A stretch of DNA of 64,000 bases from Rehmannia glutinosa (GCA_016081115.2 CM071930.1:26923641-26987640); one strand, 5' to 3'; numbered from the stretch's first letter, positions 46,441-57,250 are shown. Notes: generated from the sequence alone by a model not told the origin. Program-made: numbers and translations.

Positions 46441-46911
46441 TATATAGGTGATTGAGTTATGTTTTTGAATGGTGGAGGCTATTTGTAACAGATTTTGTAG
46501 ATGAGAAAAAAAAAGTGTATTATAAGTCGATTTAGCTTCCCAATGTATGTATATTTAATCTATCGTGTATTGTGTGCATAGTGGCCTGTAGTTATTCAAA
46601 TTATTTTATTATTCTGACCAATTTCAAAATTTGAATGTTATTTTTAGGGGCCCAAGACAGAATAATCATTTTGGCGGCCCAAGACAGAACTACTGGCCAT
46701 ATTTAATAAAGTTATTAATTTTCCAATGCTGTTTCCCACTAATTTTACAGATTCTACGTGTCTCAATGTGTAATTAACAAATCAAATTTATGATTTTATA
46801 ATCCAGAATCTTCATATTACTACCTAACACGATATACCATATTAGGAAACTAAGTTTTGGCGGGATTTTGCCAAATTTGGCAACTATCTTGCTTTTATAT
46901 ATATATATAGA

Positions 46912-47289
46912 TATCTGGGATTCGTTGAACTGTGCTCGGTCTTTTTCTTCCCGGTGTTACTTTTCTGTATTGTTGGAAAAACATCCACTTTGGCTCATCT
47001 CTGAGACTTCGACTTTTGTTGGAGACTGGTTGGTCTTGAATTTTCATATCTATCTCCTTTATAGTTGGAAACTCAATAAGTTCTAGTAGAACCACCCGGG
47101 CAAGTCCTCAAAAATTCTTGGGACTTCAATAAAATGTTTTTTCAAGAATATTTCTGAATGATGTGTATTCAATAGAGCATAGGAAATTTTGTATGTGATC
47201 AAGTAAGGTCTATTTCCTTCTTTCATCAAATCGACTCTTTTGAAATCTTGATGAGGGGTTAAGGCTCTGTTGAAATCTCTATCTCCCAA
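46912..47289 (-). pseudogene. Caulimovirid region between capsid and protease, copy 1
   Basis: A short frame starting MGDRDFNRALTPHQDFKR continues with LITYKISYALLNTHHSEIFL and EVPRIFEDLPGWF, then a stop. The next block has PTIKEIDMKIQDQPVSN and DEPKWMFFQQYR. It could be part of a movement-protein-like domain, but no key residue proves this. Compared with copy 2 it has a deletion of about 11 bp near 46950-46965. Confidence 0.45.
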
Positions 47290-47699
47290 GTTATAATCTT
47301 TGAAACTTTCATTAGCTCTGGTGTGAGGTCGTCTAAAAGTTCTTCTTCCCGAGTCTTGCTAGTACTCACTTGGTTAGATACCGATGAAGAGGCTCTACTC
47401 TTGCTTGGTGCTGGTCTTTTCCCAAATTTGTAACTTCGGGTTTTTTGTTTTGACCAAAACCTTCAAGGTCTCCATGAAGACCTACTCCTTTTGTTGCTAC
47501 TTCCACAGTTGTATGGATGGCTTTTGTGCTTCGTTTTCTTATGCTTTCGTGGTTGACCTCCCATAACTGTTGGAATGTTATCATCTTCGCAACGTAGATG
47601 AACCATTTTATTAATTCCTTGTAGTCTCTTATAGTTCCTGTAAAGTGCTGCCTGGTGGCATCATTCAGATAGTTTGGCCTTCAGGAAAGACATTCTTCT

Positions 47700-48539
47700 A
47701 GCCACTGTATCTAAATCAGCTACACTCTTGTATTCTCTGATGAGCATTTCTCTCCAGGGACTTGGTATCTAAGCAAAGAATAGTTGTTAAGCTTCTTTAT
47801 CTTCCACCTTAGACTTTCTTCGGTACTCGGTGAATAACTTGATATATTCGTCAATATGACAAATATCATGTAACTCAAGGCACTAGAGGGCTTGTTTATA
47901 TCTTTTTCTTTCTTCTTCCAGTCTCTCAAAATAGCATGTGCTGATAAAATGGATTTTGAATAATTTTGCCATATTATCGACAATTTTTTTCAATGACTCT
48001 CCAGTTGTGACGCTGCTTTTCATTTCTAATCCCGTCATATCCCATACAATCTTTACAGATCCTTCAAAACTCATTTCAAGGAGTAAGATGAATCCCTCCT
48101 TTGTAAGATCGGGGGTACCTGTTGCAATTCTCATAGCCGATGCCCAATCATCGATAAGGACTTCTCGATTTTTAAAATCTAGAATATCCAGATTTAACAT
48201 CAATCCATATGAATGTATAGGATCGAGTTGTGATCTTCTGTAAGGCGTATTATACAGATTTGGCCTTTTGGAACGTCGTTGAGTTCTTAAAACAATAGGA
48301 TCTCTTCTTGTAGTAAAATCACCAGCGTGCGGCATTGGTTCATCTCCATGATGTGAACCTGTACTTTCTGCAATGTTGGGATCAACTGGTGGTGGTGGAA
48401 GTAGTATTTGATGTTGGTCACGAGTAACCAAAGTTGATTCATCTCTTGCGTTCATCTTTAAATCTACAATTCCTAATCCTGCAAAGGATTCTGTAAGGTC
48501 ATGTAGATCTTTAAGATTAATCTTCCCCATATCCATCAC
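47700..48539 (-). pseudogene. Caulimovirid capsid-like region, copy 1
   Basis: The longest intact frame (48539-47883, 218 codons) starts MMDMGKINLKDLHDLTESFA, has a proline-rich stretch (LLPPPPVDPN) and a basic stretch (RTQRRSKRPN). It then reads IDDWASAMRIATGTPDLTKE and LLEMSFEGSVKIVWD, and ends after a coiled region LEEERKRYKQAL at a stop. Beyond the stop the reading continues with LHDICHIDEYIKLFTEYRRK and IPSPWREMLI, which resembles the capsid core of caulimovirids (F-x-x-L-P-x-P-W style ending). The basic C-terminal part (47640-47366) is readable in shifting frames; no clean zinc knuckle was found. It is nearly identical to copy 2. Confidence 0.55.
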
Positions 48540-48639
48540 TTTTTAGTTTATGATGGATTTTCCTTTGATGATAAAAAGGAGCTTATCATCGTATGTCATG
48601 CGTCGTATTCCCATTTTGGTGTAAATAGGGTATTTTTCC

Positions 48640-49151
48640 AAAATTAATACATTTCTTCCTCCGGATAAACTTGTTAACTTGACTCATTTCAATATCATGA
48701 AGAATTTCAAGAGTCTCCTTCTGATATTTCACCATCTTCTTCGTCTGGTTTTGGATCTTATGTATCTATGTTGGTATATGATTATTGCGGTTGCCATAAT
48801 TCTGCACCGTCTTCTGGACTTCTCTAAGATCTTTTGAGAACTTAGAGGTGTCTGGAAGTATCTCATTCCATTCTGGTATCCCATCAGGACTCATAATTTT
48901 GATGGGTTGTTTCCTGACGATTCATCAGATTGACATATAATATTTGATTTATCATAAGGAAACTTAGATAACAAGCTGCTTGTTTATCGCATTGTCTCAA
49001 GGTTTCCCTAGCGGCTCCTGCGAATTCCTTTTCAATATATTGATTATTCCAATATGTTATCTTGTCCTGGTGTACTTGTGCATACATCGTCAAATTTTGA
49101 CGAAATCTCCTGTAAGGTATACATCTTGGACATTTGTCCAGATCCATTTTC
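48640..49151 (-). pseudogene. N-terminal reading frame of the caulimovirid remnant, copy 1
   Basis: The likely start is the ATG at about 49147-49145 (MDLDKCPRCIPYRRFRQN), about 75 bp after the PBS. The frame has CDKQAACYLSFLMINQ and ends at a stop near 48884. Later readable sequence (VQKTVQNYGNRNN, MVKYQKETLEILHDIE) looks coiled-coil. Function not assigned. Confidence 0.45.
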
Positions 49152-49222
49152 TTGGAGAAAATTCTCCTCACCAAATATTAATTACATAATATAATAAATA
49201 TAAAAAGTTCTTAATGAACTTA

Positions 49223-49235
49223 GACTCTGATACCA
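49223..49235 (-). other. tRNA-Met-type primer binding site of the viral remnant, copy 1
   Basis: Minus strand TGGTATCAGAGTC. It is followed by a short leader and the first reading frame. Caulimovirids prime minus-strand DNA from such a site, as do many plant LTR elements. The sequence upstream shows no TG...CA LTR end. Confidence 0.75.
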
Positions 49236-49870
49236 TTTACAATCAACAATCTAAGACAAATTGAGTATACTATAAAAATGAAAAATGGGACTAAAACGCA
49301 AGCATTGAGAATTAAGCTCGTCTACTAGTCTCCTTTTGATCCATGATTGAGCCATCTACAAACATCCTCTTGGTTGAATCTCGAACAACGAACGAACCCC
49401 ATAGATTGGTTTAACCACGAACAAACCACGAACTGTCGTTCTCGTTAGTGTAAATAACTACTAGATTTATTTACTTTGACTTGCACACCTTAAACCCTTG
49501 GAGAAATTTGGTGATGCTCCAAGAAGAAAACCGTAGAGAGAAATTTTAGGAGAGAGATTATATTTTCCATGTAGGGGGAACGATTTTTTCAACGTGTAAA
49601 AATATTATAGGGAGAGATATCAATATATATCTCAATCCCATATCCCCGTTAGAGTCCTGATGGGAAAGATTTTTAGATAAACCTCATCTAAATATGACTA
49701 TCTATTATCTCAAATATGGATGCAACCTAATTGCACCCAATACATACCAAAATAAACCGTCTTCCACCTTATCCATTAAACAACATCACCAACAAAAATG
49801 CAAAATATATAAGTGAATATTAAACTAAATAAAATCTGCAAATCTAATTAACGATTATCCCATAATGTGG
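49236..49870. other. Leader-like region between viral remnant and Harbinger gene, copy 1
   Basis: No coding similarity. It has a self-complementary GAGATAT...ATATCTC word at 49612-49631 and GTTCGTTCGTTGTTCG-like repeats (minus, near 49385-49400). It could be viral leader, Harbinger 3' end, or both; the junction was not found. Confidence 0.4.
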
Positions 49871-49881
49871 ATGCCAGTGTG

Positions 49882-51283
49882 TCATGGAACCACCCTTAAG
49901 ATTCTATATCTTGTCTTGAAGTTTGGGTGCATGATGTTCATTTTGTTCCCGTCATCATCTTTTTCAATCGGGTCAAACTCCCCATTATTGGCTCGAAAGA
50001 AGTATTGATCATTGGCAAAATATTTATGAATCCAATTATGGACAACACAATAAGCCACTATAATTTGCATATGTTGTTTCACGGAATAATGTGGTATCGG
50101 GCCTGTGAGAATTGAAATTGATCCTTTAAAACACCAAAACAACGCTTCAATTGCATTACTCATTCGTGAGTGTCTTTTGTTGAATAGCTCTTGTTGCCCA
50201 TGAACTTCTTAGTTTTTTTCACCAAGCGTTAATATGGTATCGATGTTGATGTGGGGTGATAAGAAACCAGTCTGGTTATACTAGTCATTGTCCACTAGGT
50301 AATATTTAACATTAATAGGGATATTATGTACCTCTAGTTAATACATAGGCTGTGAAAAAAAAAAAAAAAAGAATACCTTGGGATGGCCTGGGGAATTTTT
50401 CATCCATTGACAAGGCGTCTGTTAGGACACAAGAGTCATTTTCACTACCTTCCCATCCCACATACACATACGTAAACATTATGTTAAAATCACACATGGC
50501 CATTACATTTTGAGACAAGCACCCTTTTTAGATCGATATGCATTTTGTTTTGTCGCAGGGATCCAAGCTGATACCAAAGTACCATCAATGCAATCCACAC
50601 AATCCTAAATAATACATTTGGATGTAAGAAGATATAATATGTAACTGACATTATTAGGGAGTTATATATATGACATTGGATTGAACTTTACCTTGAAGTA
50701 TGGATAAAATCGGGGATCACGTAAAATCTTAGGATGAATAGTTTTGAAGTCTGGGTTGTGATTACTTGTGGGCTGTGAAATCTAGAGCTTTGCCAACACG
50801 CTTCATGTGGCGCAAAATTATCTCGAGCGAATATTGAAAGCACTCGCAGCTTGTAGGTTGGCGTGTATAGAAGCAAAGCGTAGAAAAAGAAATATTGCAT
50901 TGGACTCCTTAGTCCAACCCTTGTAGTCCTTCTATGTTGAACATATTCGTTATCAGCCAGCCAATTGCACAAGGCATAAAAAGCTTGTTTGCTTATTCGA
51001 AGACTATTGATAATGCATTGGGGGTGGCTTGCAAGAAGCTCTCCCAACCAGTCTTGCCCCTGCAAACGAGAGTTGTACATAAAAAATTTTGGGTGAAAAA
51101 TATCCCGATACAAAACCTCTGTTACAAATCTAAATGACATCTCCCCACCGGAGTCCGAATCTGAACTAAATTAAGAGCCATCATCTGACTCCTCATTTTC
51201 ATCAGATGTTCCACTTGAATTAGATCTATGGACATGTCTTGATTCAACTCTTCATTAATATTATCATTATTGACTGCATCCAT
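49882..51283 (-). pseudogene. Harbinger transposase, copy 1
   Basis: Starts MDAVNNDNINEELN with an acidic N-terminus, then MSFRFVTEVLYRDIFHPKFF and ISKQAFYALCNWLADNEYVQ, the N-terminal helical region. Then come CIDGTLVSAWIPATKQNAYR (first Asp), MAMCDFNIMFTYVYVGWEGS with SENDSCVL (second Asp), and a C-terminal block ILTGPIPHYSVKQHMQIIVA. The block with the catalytic Glu is frameshifted here (AIEALFWCFKGS; copy 2 reads AIERCFGVLKDQ). At least one stop and several shifts make it inactive. An intron near 50600-50690 separates the first Asp from the N-terminal part. Confidence 0.75.
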
Positions 51284-51684
51284 CGTAGAATCTAGCTACA
51301 AATTGTCGTATAAACTTTAGTTTATCCAATAAGAAAAGAGCATATCGTGCTTTGTTCCTCTAAAACCAACATAGTTGTAGAAATATAGCACATTAATCTC
51401 AATGGATATATAATACCCTTATAGTATGTTAAGAGTACAAAATAAGAGAAATAAAACATTTCACATACTAGTATGCAATAAACACACAACTTAAAGAAAA
51501 TGTTCACACAATAATAATGAAAAAACACATGATATTATAATAAGCAAACAGATTTCATGCATGGATCAAGACTCGATCCACGCTCTCCGATCCTCATCAC
51601 TCATCAACAAACATCATGTGTCTTGTCTTGCTTTGAAGTGTGTCTTGAGCAAGAAATAAAAGACGGTGGGGAGCTCTTCGATCC

Positions 51685-51942
51685 ATGGCACCTAGAGCAG
51701 CCATGCATCATCCAATAAATGAACAACATTTTGTTCAATACTACGAGCCCTTGCACTATTCACAACCCGCCCATTTCCCCAGGTTTGACCAACTAAGTTC
51801 GGGAGGAATAGGGTTCATGGACATGAGTTCATCCTCCCCATCGGTATCCACAAGCCCTATTGCCCATGGTGACTCATGTTTGTTTTGGTCAAAATCCATG
51901 TGCTTGTTCACCAATTCATACAGATCTATAATGGGTTTGTAG
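51685..51942 (+). CDS. Short reading frame of unknown nature beside the Harbinger gene
   Basis: 85 codons, divergent from the transposase: MAPRAAMHHPINEQHFVQYY then a Pro/Ser-rich part (SSSSPSVSTSPIAHGD). PIF/Harbinger elements have a second ORF, often with an uncharged low-complexity N-terminus and a Myb/SANT domain. No Myb domain is visible after it, so this is only a candidate ORF1 start. Confidence 0.3.
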   Translation: MAPRAAMHHPINEQHFVQYYEPLHYSQPAHFPRFDQLSSGGIGFMDMSSSSPSVSTSPIAHGDSCLFWSKSMCLFTNSYRSIMGL

Positions 51943-52322
51943 ATCTGACCTTATAATGGTGACAAAAATTTTTATTTACCTTGAATCATTTTGGAGGCGA
52001 TAGAGGTTCGTTGTTCTCCTCATATTATTCCTCTAATGGCCCCGTTATGGTGTTTCTTATGGAGTTAGGAATGGAGGGTGTGTTGATGTAGCTTTTTTCG
52101 TATGCGGTATAATGAAGAGAAGAAGGGTACCGTTGAGTTCATTGATGAATTTGGAAGTTCACTGAGAGATGGGAAATTTGTTGAGCTATGTATAGGGTAA
52201 TGAAGAAGAGATAAGCTATATAAACATATCTCACAAGATTTTGTCAATGGGATGTGGTCAAAACCAAACGTTTTTTTGGAATCTTAAACAATAAAGAAAT
52301 GAGATATTTTCCCCGAAAGGAA

Positions 52323-52339
52323 ATCCATACAAGGCCTAA
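52323..52339. repeat. Harbinger terminal end and TAA target site
   Basis: CCATACAAGGCC then TAA. The 12 bp are identical to the right end of the MITE at 37422-37433. Confidence 0.7.
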
Positions 52340-53860
52340 GTTTTTGTGCTTTGAGTTGTTGGCATATGTCTATAAATATGTGATTCGTGTCAAAGGATAA
52401 AGATAGAGCATCAATAAGAGAGAAAGTCGAGGGAGTGAAATACCACAATGTTCCCACCGACACATAGAGAAAATAAAGAAAACTCGGAGAAGAGGGAACA
52501 GACACCAAATAGAATAATGAAGAAAGTGTAAGGAAAATAAAGAAATGGAAATAGGAAGAAAAGTAGGAAGCGGCATAGTTGTATTCATGAGGCCACCACA
52601 TCATCATCATTCATATTTTTCGTCTTGTATACATGTGGGGTTACCATTACACTTAATCATGTACTATTGCTATTCAATGCAAGTTGATTGTTTAATTAAT
52701 CATGATAGATTAGTATGTTTTGCATGTATCACATGTTATGATTTTACTATATATATTACATATTTATGTATTGTGGTGACGATCACTTCGCATTACGAGC
52801 TCGTACATATTAAAAAATTACGGCTTGTCTGTACAAATGTCACGTATGATGTATTTATGCTATTTGTAATTAGTTATGTAGTCACTTAAGTGTACTCCAA
52901 TGAGAGTAGTACAAAACACCCACCCAACTATTAAATATTTGCAGATACAAGGTAAAGTATACATGACGACTTGGGATCCACTATTTCTTAAATGCCCAAA
53001 GATCCCCATTTTCTTTTATTAGTGATGTAAGAAGTTAGTTTTTTCTTTAAATTAAATGCATGCTCATTATAATTTTGTAAAATAAATATGTCGAGCTTTG
53101 GCCCGAAACTTGTAATGAAATTATTTCCGCTGCGTATTTATGATAAAACCATATAGGTGAACGCGAGGAATTTGTGTAAATTGGTGATTTGTTGGTTGTT
53201 AAGACCTGAAAGAAGTACACGATATCATTTTGAATAAAATATATTTTTGTTTTTGTTATAATAGTAATTTGGATCTCAAGTCGTAAATTTCATAAAATAG
53301 TAATGCTTCAAAAGCAATTTTGGAATATTTTTGCAAATCAGGGTGTTACATCATTTTGTAAATTATATAATCAATTCATTTTTTTTCTCATTTTTCTAAA
53401 TTTTTAATTTATAGTTGGATATATAACATTCTATTTTGTAAGGATGCATTATTATATTTTGTAATGATTATTATTTAATGAATCCAATATTATTTTGTTT
53501 GGGTCAAGACATGTCAACCTACACATCATTTTCCCGTTCAAAGGATGTGGTAGGTCTAAGCCCTAAGACACTCATCATGTCCAGCCTCATTACAATTTCT
53601 ACAATATATAAATTTCTTAATCAAAAGTATACCATATTTCATTATATTACACTCTGTGAATCGCACATTTTATATACTAGTAAATTATAAAAGGTAATAA
53701 ATAAGAAAGTATACAGTGCACTTCACTTATATATGACATCTTAGTTTTAATATTTTACTATGTTGGATATTATAATTTTAATAATACAAATTGAAAATCA
53801 ACAAAAGTCAACCTAAATAGATAATAAAGTTGACATTTGACAAGTAAATGAAAAGTGTAT
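52340..53860. other. AT-rich spacer with a possible gypsy LTR fragment
   Basis: No recognisable gene. 53090-53350 has TCGAGCTTTGGCCCGAAAC, ATTTCCGCTGCGTATTTATG and ends AGGGTGTTACA, words common at the 3' end of Ty3/gypsy LTRs. No partner LTR or PBS was found, so it may be a fragment. The rest is low-complexity. Confidence 0.35.
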
Positions 53861-55040
53861 TGTTAGATAAATATTTTTATCATGATTTTGATGATTTTGT
53901 TTAATTGAGTTTTTACACCAAAACAATGTCCCTAAATATTGTCCAAATACTCCCAATTGATTTAAAATATTTTTACTAATTTTTTGGAGTATTTCTTGTA
54001 GTTTATTTTTGACAAATATCGGACAACACTTCTGTTTTAAGGTCAATCGGTCGCCCTAGAGGGCATCCCGTACCTGAAAGTCGAAAATTGAAATAGAAAC
54101 AAAGCTGGGGATAAAAATAGGCAGGTCGACCGGTGCCTGGACAATGGCCATATTATAGAACCATTCATGTATTGAAAAATGAGGAGGGCAACCGGTCGAC
54201 GGGGGGTCCGCCCGATCTATTTTTAAATTTCTATTTCTACTCGACCGTCAACCTATGTTTTTGACAAAGAAAATTTAAACCGTTGGACAACCATTAATGC
54301 AAGATTTACTTTAACAATTTTGTACAACATTTCTACATCTTGTGATCCTCTTTTTGTAGACAAAAGTGGAGATGGAGGAGTGTATGTTGGAGATCCAATC
54401 TTGAAGACTCTTCTATAAATATATGAAGATTTGAAGCAACAAACACAACAACACAAGCAAACACACTACAAGAAATCTGCAAATTCTCCAAGCTTTCATA
54501 TTTTTCACTCTTGTTGTAATAGCCTAAGTTCTTGCACTTGCACAATCTTGAGGTCTAGGCTTTTTATTCTTGATTACACTTGCACTCAAAGTTTGTATAC
54601 TTCATTTATTGAGTTGTAATCTTGAATTTTTCTATCATCCAAAACAAGATATCTTTGTTAGTGTTCTTGTGGTAAGAACACACTTGGGTGATCTTAGGTG
54701 TTGAAGAGTGTGGTACTCTTCATAGGTGTTGAAGGAAGATTGTGGTAATCTCCTTGAAGGTGTTGTAAGAAGATTGTGGTAATCTTCAAATGTGGTGTTG
54801 TAAGAATTGTGGTAATTGTTAATAAAATTATTTTTCTTTTCAAAACCCATCCCGGATATACTGGGGTGGTAGAGCATGTAGTCCCTAGGTGGGGTGAAGC
54901 TCTTTAAATCAACGTGTGTTGTTTAATTTCCGTATTTACATTCTTGTCTTTGCTTGATTATTCGAAAAAGAGGGTAGTTTGTGAAAAATCGGCATAATCT
55001 ATTCACCCCCCTCTAGATTATCGTAGCCACTTGACTAACA
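53861..55040 (+). repeat. 5' LTR of copia element 2
   Basis: 1180 bp, TGTTAGATAAAT...GACTAACA. TATA box at 54414-54421. The hairpin chain is at 54661-54835 and the same CCCGGATATACTGGGGTGGT word as in element 1 is at 54848-54868. Fewer CGACCGGT words remain than in element 1. Confidence 0.88.
54661..54835 (+). promoter_or_regulatory. Chain of GTGGT hairpins in copia element 2
   Basis: Stems around GTGGT: GTGTTCTT/AAGAACAC (54661-54681), GAAGAGT/ACTCTTC (54703-54721), GGAAGATT/AATCTCC (from 54733), GAAGATT/AATCTTC (54769-54787), AATT/AATT (54814-54826). The first stem differs from element 1 (GTATTCTT/AAGAATAC) by a paired A-T to G-C exchange. Loops stay GTGGT while stems vary. Confidence 0.6.
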
Positions 55041-55042
55041 AG

Positions 55043-55055
55043 TGGTATCAAAGCC
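55043..55055 (+). other. Primer binding site of copia element 2
   Basis: TGGTATCAAAGCC, two bases after the LTR, identical to that of copia element 1. Confidence 0.85.
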
Positions 55056-55104
55056 AAACTCTTTGGCAAGCTCGCTCCACACCGCGAGTAAAGAGGAAAG
55101 GTCC

Positions 55105-56273
55105 ATGGCTACGAACAAAAGCTACCTCACCACCGCACTTCCACTAACAAGCCACCATTTTTTGACGCCAACAACTACGCATTTTGGAAAGACCGAATGA
55201 AGTGCTTTCTTCAAGAGTGCGGGTTCGATATATGGAATACGGTTTATTGAAGCCATAGCTCAACCAACGAAGAAATTGTAGGACGGCTCCTTGCCCCCAA
55301 AAGTTTCAAAGAATTCGATGATATCGACAAGAAGGCTTTCTCTAAATGGTAAGGCCTTGAATATTTTACATTGTTCACTCACCGCCACCGAGTACAATCG
55401 CATAAGAGGAATAAGGTCGGCACATGATTTATGGGAAAATTGAAAACCATCTATGAGGGTACTAAGAAAGTTAAGTAAGCAAGAAAAACCATGCTTGTTA
55501 AAGACTTTGAAAATTTCAATATGCATGATGGTGAAAGCATATCAAAAATGGTGGAAAGGCTTGGAAACATTGTCAATCCTCTTGTGTCACTTGGGAAAGT
55601 CATATCCTAAGAAGATAAAGTGACCAAAGTCTTGAATGCTCTTCCCGGGTCATGGTCCGAGAAAGTAACGGCTATCACAGAAGCACAAAATCTCGAAACA
55701 CTCAAATTCGATGAGCTCGTGGGAAATCTCCTTATTTATGAAGTCTATCTCAAGGAGAGGAAAAATCCTCAATCATCCACCACTAAACCAGGTATGCAAA
55801 ATCTTCCTAAAGGCTTAGCATCTTCTTCTAATATTTCATATTATGCTAGTGATGAAGATGACGAGGAAACGACGACTCTTGTTCGAAAATTTGCAAAGTT
55901 TGTTAATAAAAATAAAGCAAGAAAGCCAAGAGACAATTCATGTTTCAAATGCGGGAAATCCGGGCATTACATAGCCGATTGCCCGAAACTTGAGGAAGAA
56001 GAGCAAAAGAAGAAAAAGCCTTTCCTTAAAAAAAAGGCTCTAAATGTGGATGTCAAAACTTGGGATGAACTTCTCGCCACATCCGGTGAAGAAGGAGAAA
56101 TCGAACATGGTCTTATGGCCATAGACGATGAAAATAACGAGGTATGCTCTAACTCCTCAACTTCTGTCTTAGTTGAGGAATTGCAATGTGATTTTGATGA
56201 ATTGCAAAATGAATTTCAAACTTTAATTGTTAAATACAAGACTTTGAAAAAGGAGCATAAATCTTACAATTGA
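55105..56273 (+). pseudogene. Copia element 2 gag, N-terminal and first zinc knuckle
   Basis: The start near 55105 (MATNKSYLTTALP) is followed by PPFFDANNYAFWKDRMKCFL-like sequence and a UBN2-type gag core, with frame breaks near 55130, 55250, 55340 and a stop near 55610. From 55620 the frame is open for 217 codons: VLNALPGSWSEKVTAITEAQ, a CCHC knuckle CFKCGKSGHYIADC (about 55948-55989), a Lys-rich tail, an acidic stretch and the start of a coiled coil (VKYKTLKKEHKSYN). Confidence 0.8.
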
Positions 56274-57248
56274 AAAGGATAAATTGTTTACTTCTTATGA
56301 ATCTCTTGATAAAGCTAATGCTATTACTCTTACTAAAGTTCGTACTTTTGAAACCGAAAAACAAATGCTCGCAAATGATATTGAAAATTTAAAAAGGATG
56401 TGCATCATTTTAACTTAAGTACGAATAAAGTTATAAAAATTTTAGATGCACAAAGAGGTGAGAATTCTAAATTAGGACTTGGCTATAAACCTTTTCAACA
56501 TATTTCAAAGAAAAATAACCAAGGTCCGACTTTTGTACGTGCTAGTAGTGCCCACAATCTTATTTGCTTTTATTGTGGTAAAGTTGGTCACTATGTTAGT
56601 CATTATAAATTGAAGAACAATGTTAACTCTTTTCGGAGACCCAAAGGTCTCAAGGCTAACCCCCATGGACCCCAAAACTATAGGGTACCTAAAAATAATT
56701 CTTTTGTAAGTTATAGGGGCTATAACAATAATGGAAGATTCAAAATGGCTCGTGGACAGCGGATGTTCATGCCATATGACGGAAGGAGAGAACTTTTTAC
56801 CAACATCAAGCTCCAAGAAGAGGGTATGGTCACGTTCGGCAATGGCAAAGGAAAAATCATTGGCAATGTAGACATTGGTAACTCTTCTTTCTATCTTAGT
56901 AATGTTTTATTAGTTGATGGGCTAAAGTTTAATTTGATAAGTGTAAGCCAACTTTGTGATTCTAATTATGATGTTGTTTTTAATAAAGATAAATGCATTG
57001 TTCTTAAAAATGGTAAAATTATTTGTGAAGCTAGTAGAAAAGGCAACCTTTATAAAATTTGCACAAGTGATCATGAAGGTGGAATGTTCATGCGAAACTT
57101 GACTGACTCAACAAACCAATTGCGAAACTTCACAACCAAACTCATTCGTCAAATTTCGTTTTACTATCAAAATTTTCACAATGTGATCATGAAGGTGGAA
57201 TGTTCATGCCAACCCCGTTTTCATTATCTAGATAGATTCACACAATGA
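56274..57248 (+). pseudogene. Copia element 2 second knuckle and protease/pre-integrase piece
   Basis: The frame 56400-57248 (282 codons) continues the coiled coil, then has a second knuckle-like motif CFYCGKVGHYVSHY (last Cys lost) near 56569-56610. This is followed by the family's FRRPKGLKANPHGPQNYRVP segment, also seen in copia element 1. After that VTFGNGKGKIIGN and LLVDGLKFNLISVSQLC mark the segment between protease and integrase (gag_pre-integrs). The protease DSG motif is missing, so a deletion removed it near 56785. The end of the frame (57085-57240) contains a short internal repeat of GATCATGAAGGTGGAATGTT. Confidence 0.75.
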
Positions 57249-57250
57249 AG

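Larger units (their letters stand above)
42488..46911 (-). mobile_element. Non-autonomous Helitron, 4424 bp
   Basis: On the minus strand the element begins TCTATATATATATATAAAAG (46911 downward) and ends with the hairpin CCGTGC-ATC-GCACGG, then GTGGATTA and CTAG (42488). It sits between host A and T. The duplicate copy at 59233-59240 lacks it and reads straight through (TTGAAAA then TATCTGGG), so both ends are exact. No Rep or helicase motif was found, so it is non-autonomous. It carries a CT-rich leader-like stretch, a gene-fragment candidate and a possible nested hAT-like repeat. Confidence 0.92.
40200..49235 (-). mobile_element. Endogenous caulimovirid (pararetrovirus) remnant, copy 1, split by a Helitron
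   Basis: On the minus strand the order is: a PBS like the tRNA-Met site (49235-49223), a short N-terminal reading frame, a capsid-like region, a basic region, a stretch of uncertain identity, an aspartic protease with DSGAT, then RT and RNase H. No LTRs bracket it. The RT word FDCKSGFYQI and the protease GNNLLQ word are characteristic of Caulimoviridae rather than of Ty3 elements. All frames are broken by stops and shifts. A 4424-bp Helitron (42488-46911) interrupts it. The second copy is at 58095-61583. This is an old integrated viral fossil, not a functional genome. Confidence 0.75.
41344..51638. repeat. Direct long duplication, copy 1
   Basis: Apart from the Helitron (42488-46911), this region matches 58095-64000 with only occasional single-base differences and small indels. 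It holds the viral remnant from within RT to the PBS, plus the Harbinger transposase. Confidence 0.95.
49880..52336 (-). mobile_element. PIF/Harbinger transposon, copy 1 (one end found)
   Basis: A DDE_Tnp_4 (HARBI1-like) transposase on minus is followed at the outer side by a terminus at 52336: reverse complement GGCCTTGTATGGATTTCC with adjacent TAA (52337-52339). The inner terminus near 49870 was not found, so the element may be truncated against the viral remnant. The whole piece is duplicated at 62230-64000. Confidence 0.7.
53861..57250 (+). mobile_element. Copia element 2, 5' half only
   Basis: A 5' LTR (53861-55040), PBS and gag are followed by a protease/pre-integrase piece that ends near 57248. 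No integrase, RT or 3' LTR follows in the next 800 bp before the duplication junction at 58095. The LTR is clearly related to that of copia element 1 (TGTTAGATAAAT start, shared TATA, hairpin chain and end), but is 1180 bp long and more diverged. Confidence 0.88.

Noticed and set aside
49223..49870. LTR of a Ty3/gypsy element upstream of the PBS
   Set aside because: No TG...CA boundary at the PBS and no second copy at the other end of the remnant; the protease and RT words fit Caulimoviridae better.
52284..52610. Minus-strand membrane protein of 108 codons
   Set aside because: Hydrophobic low-complexity frame with no homolog-like motif and no conserved context; it overlaps the Harbinger end.
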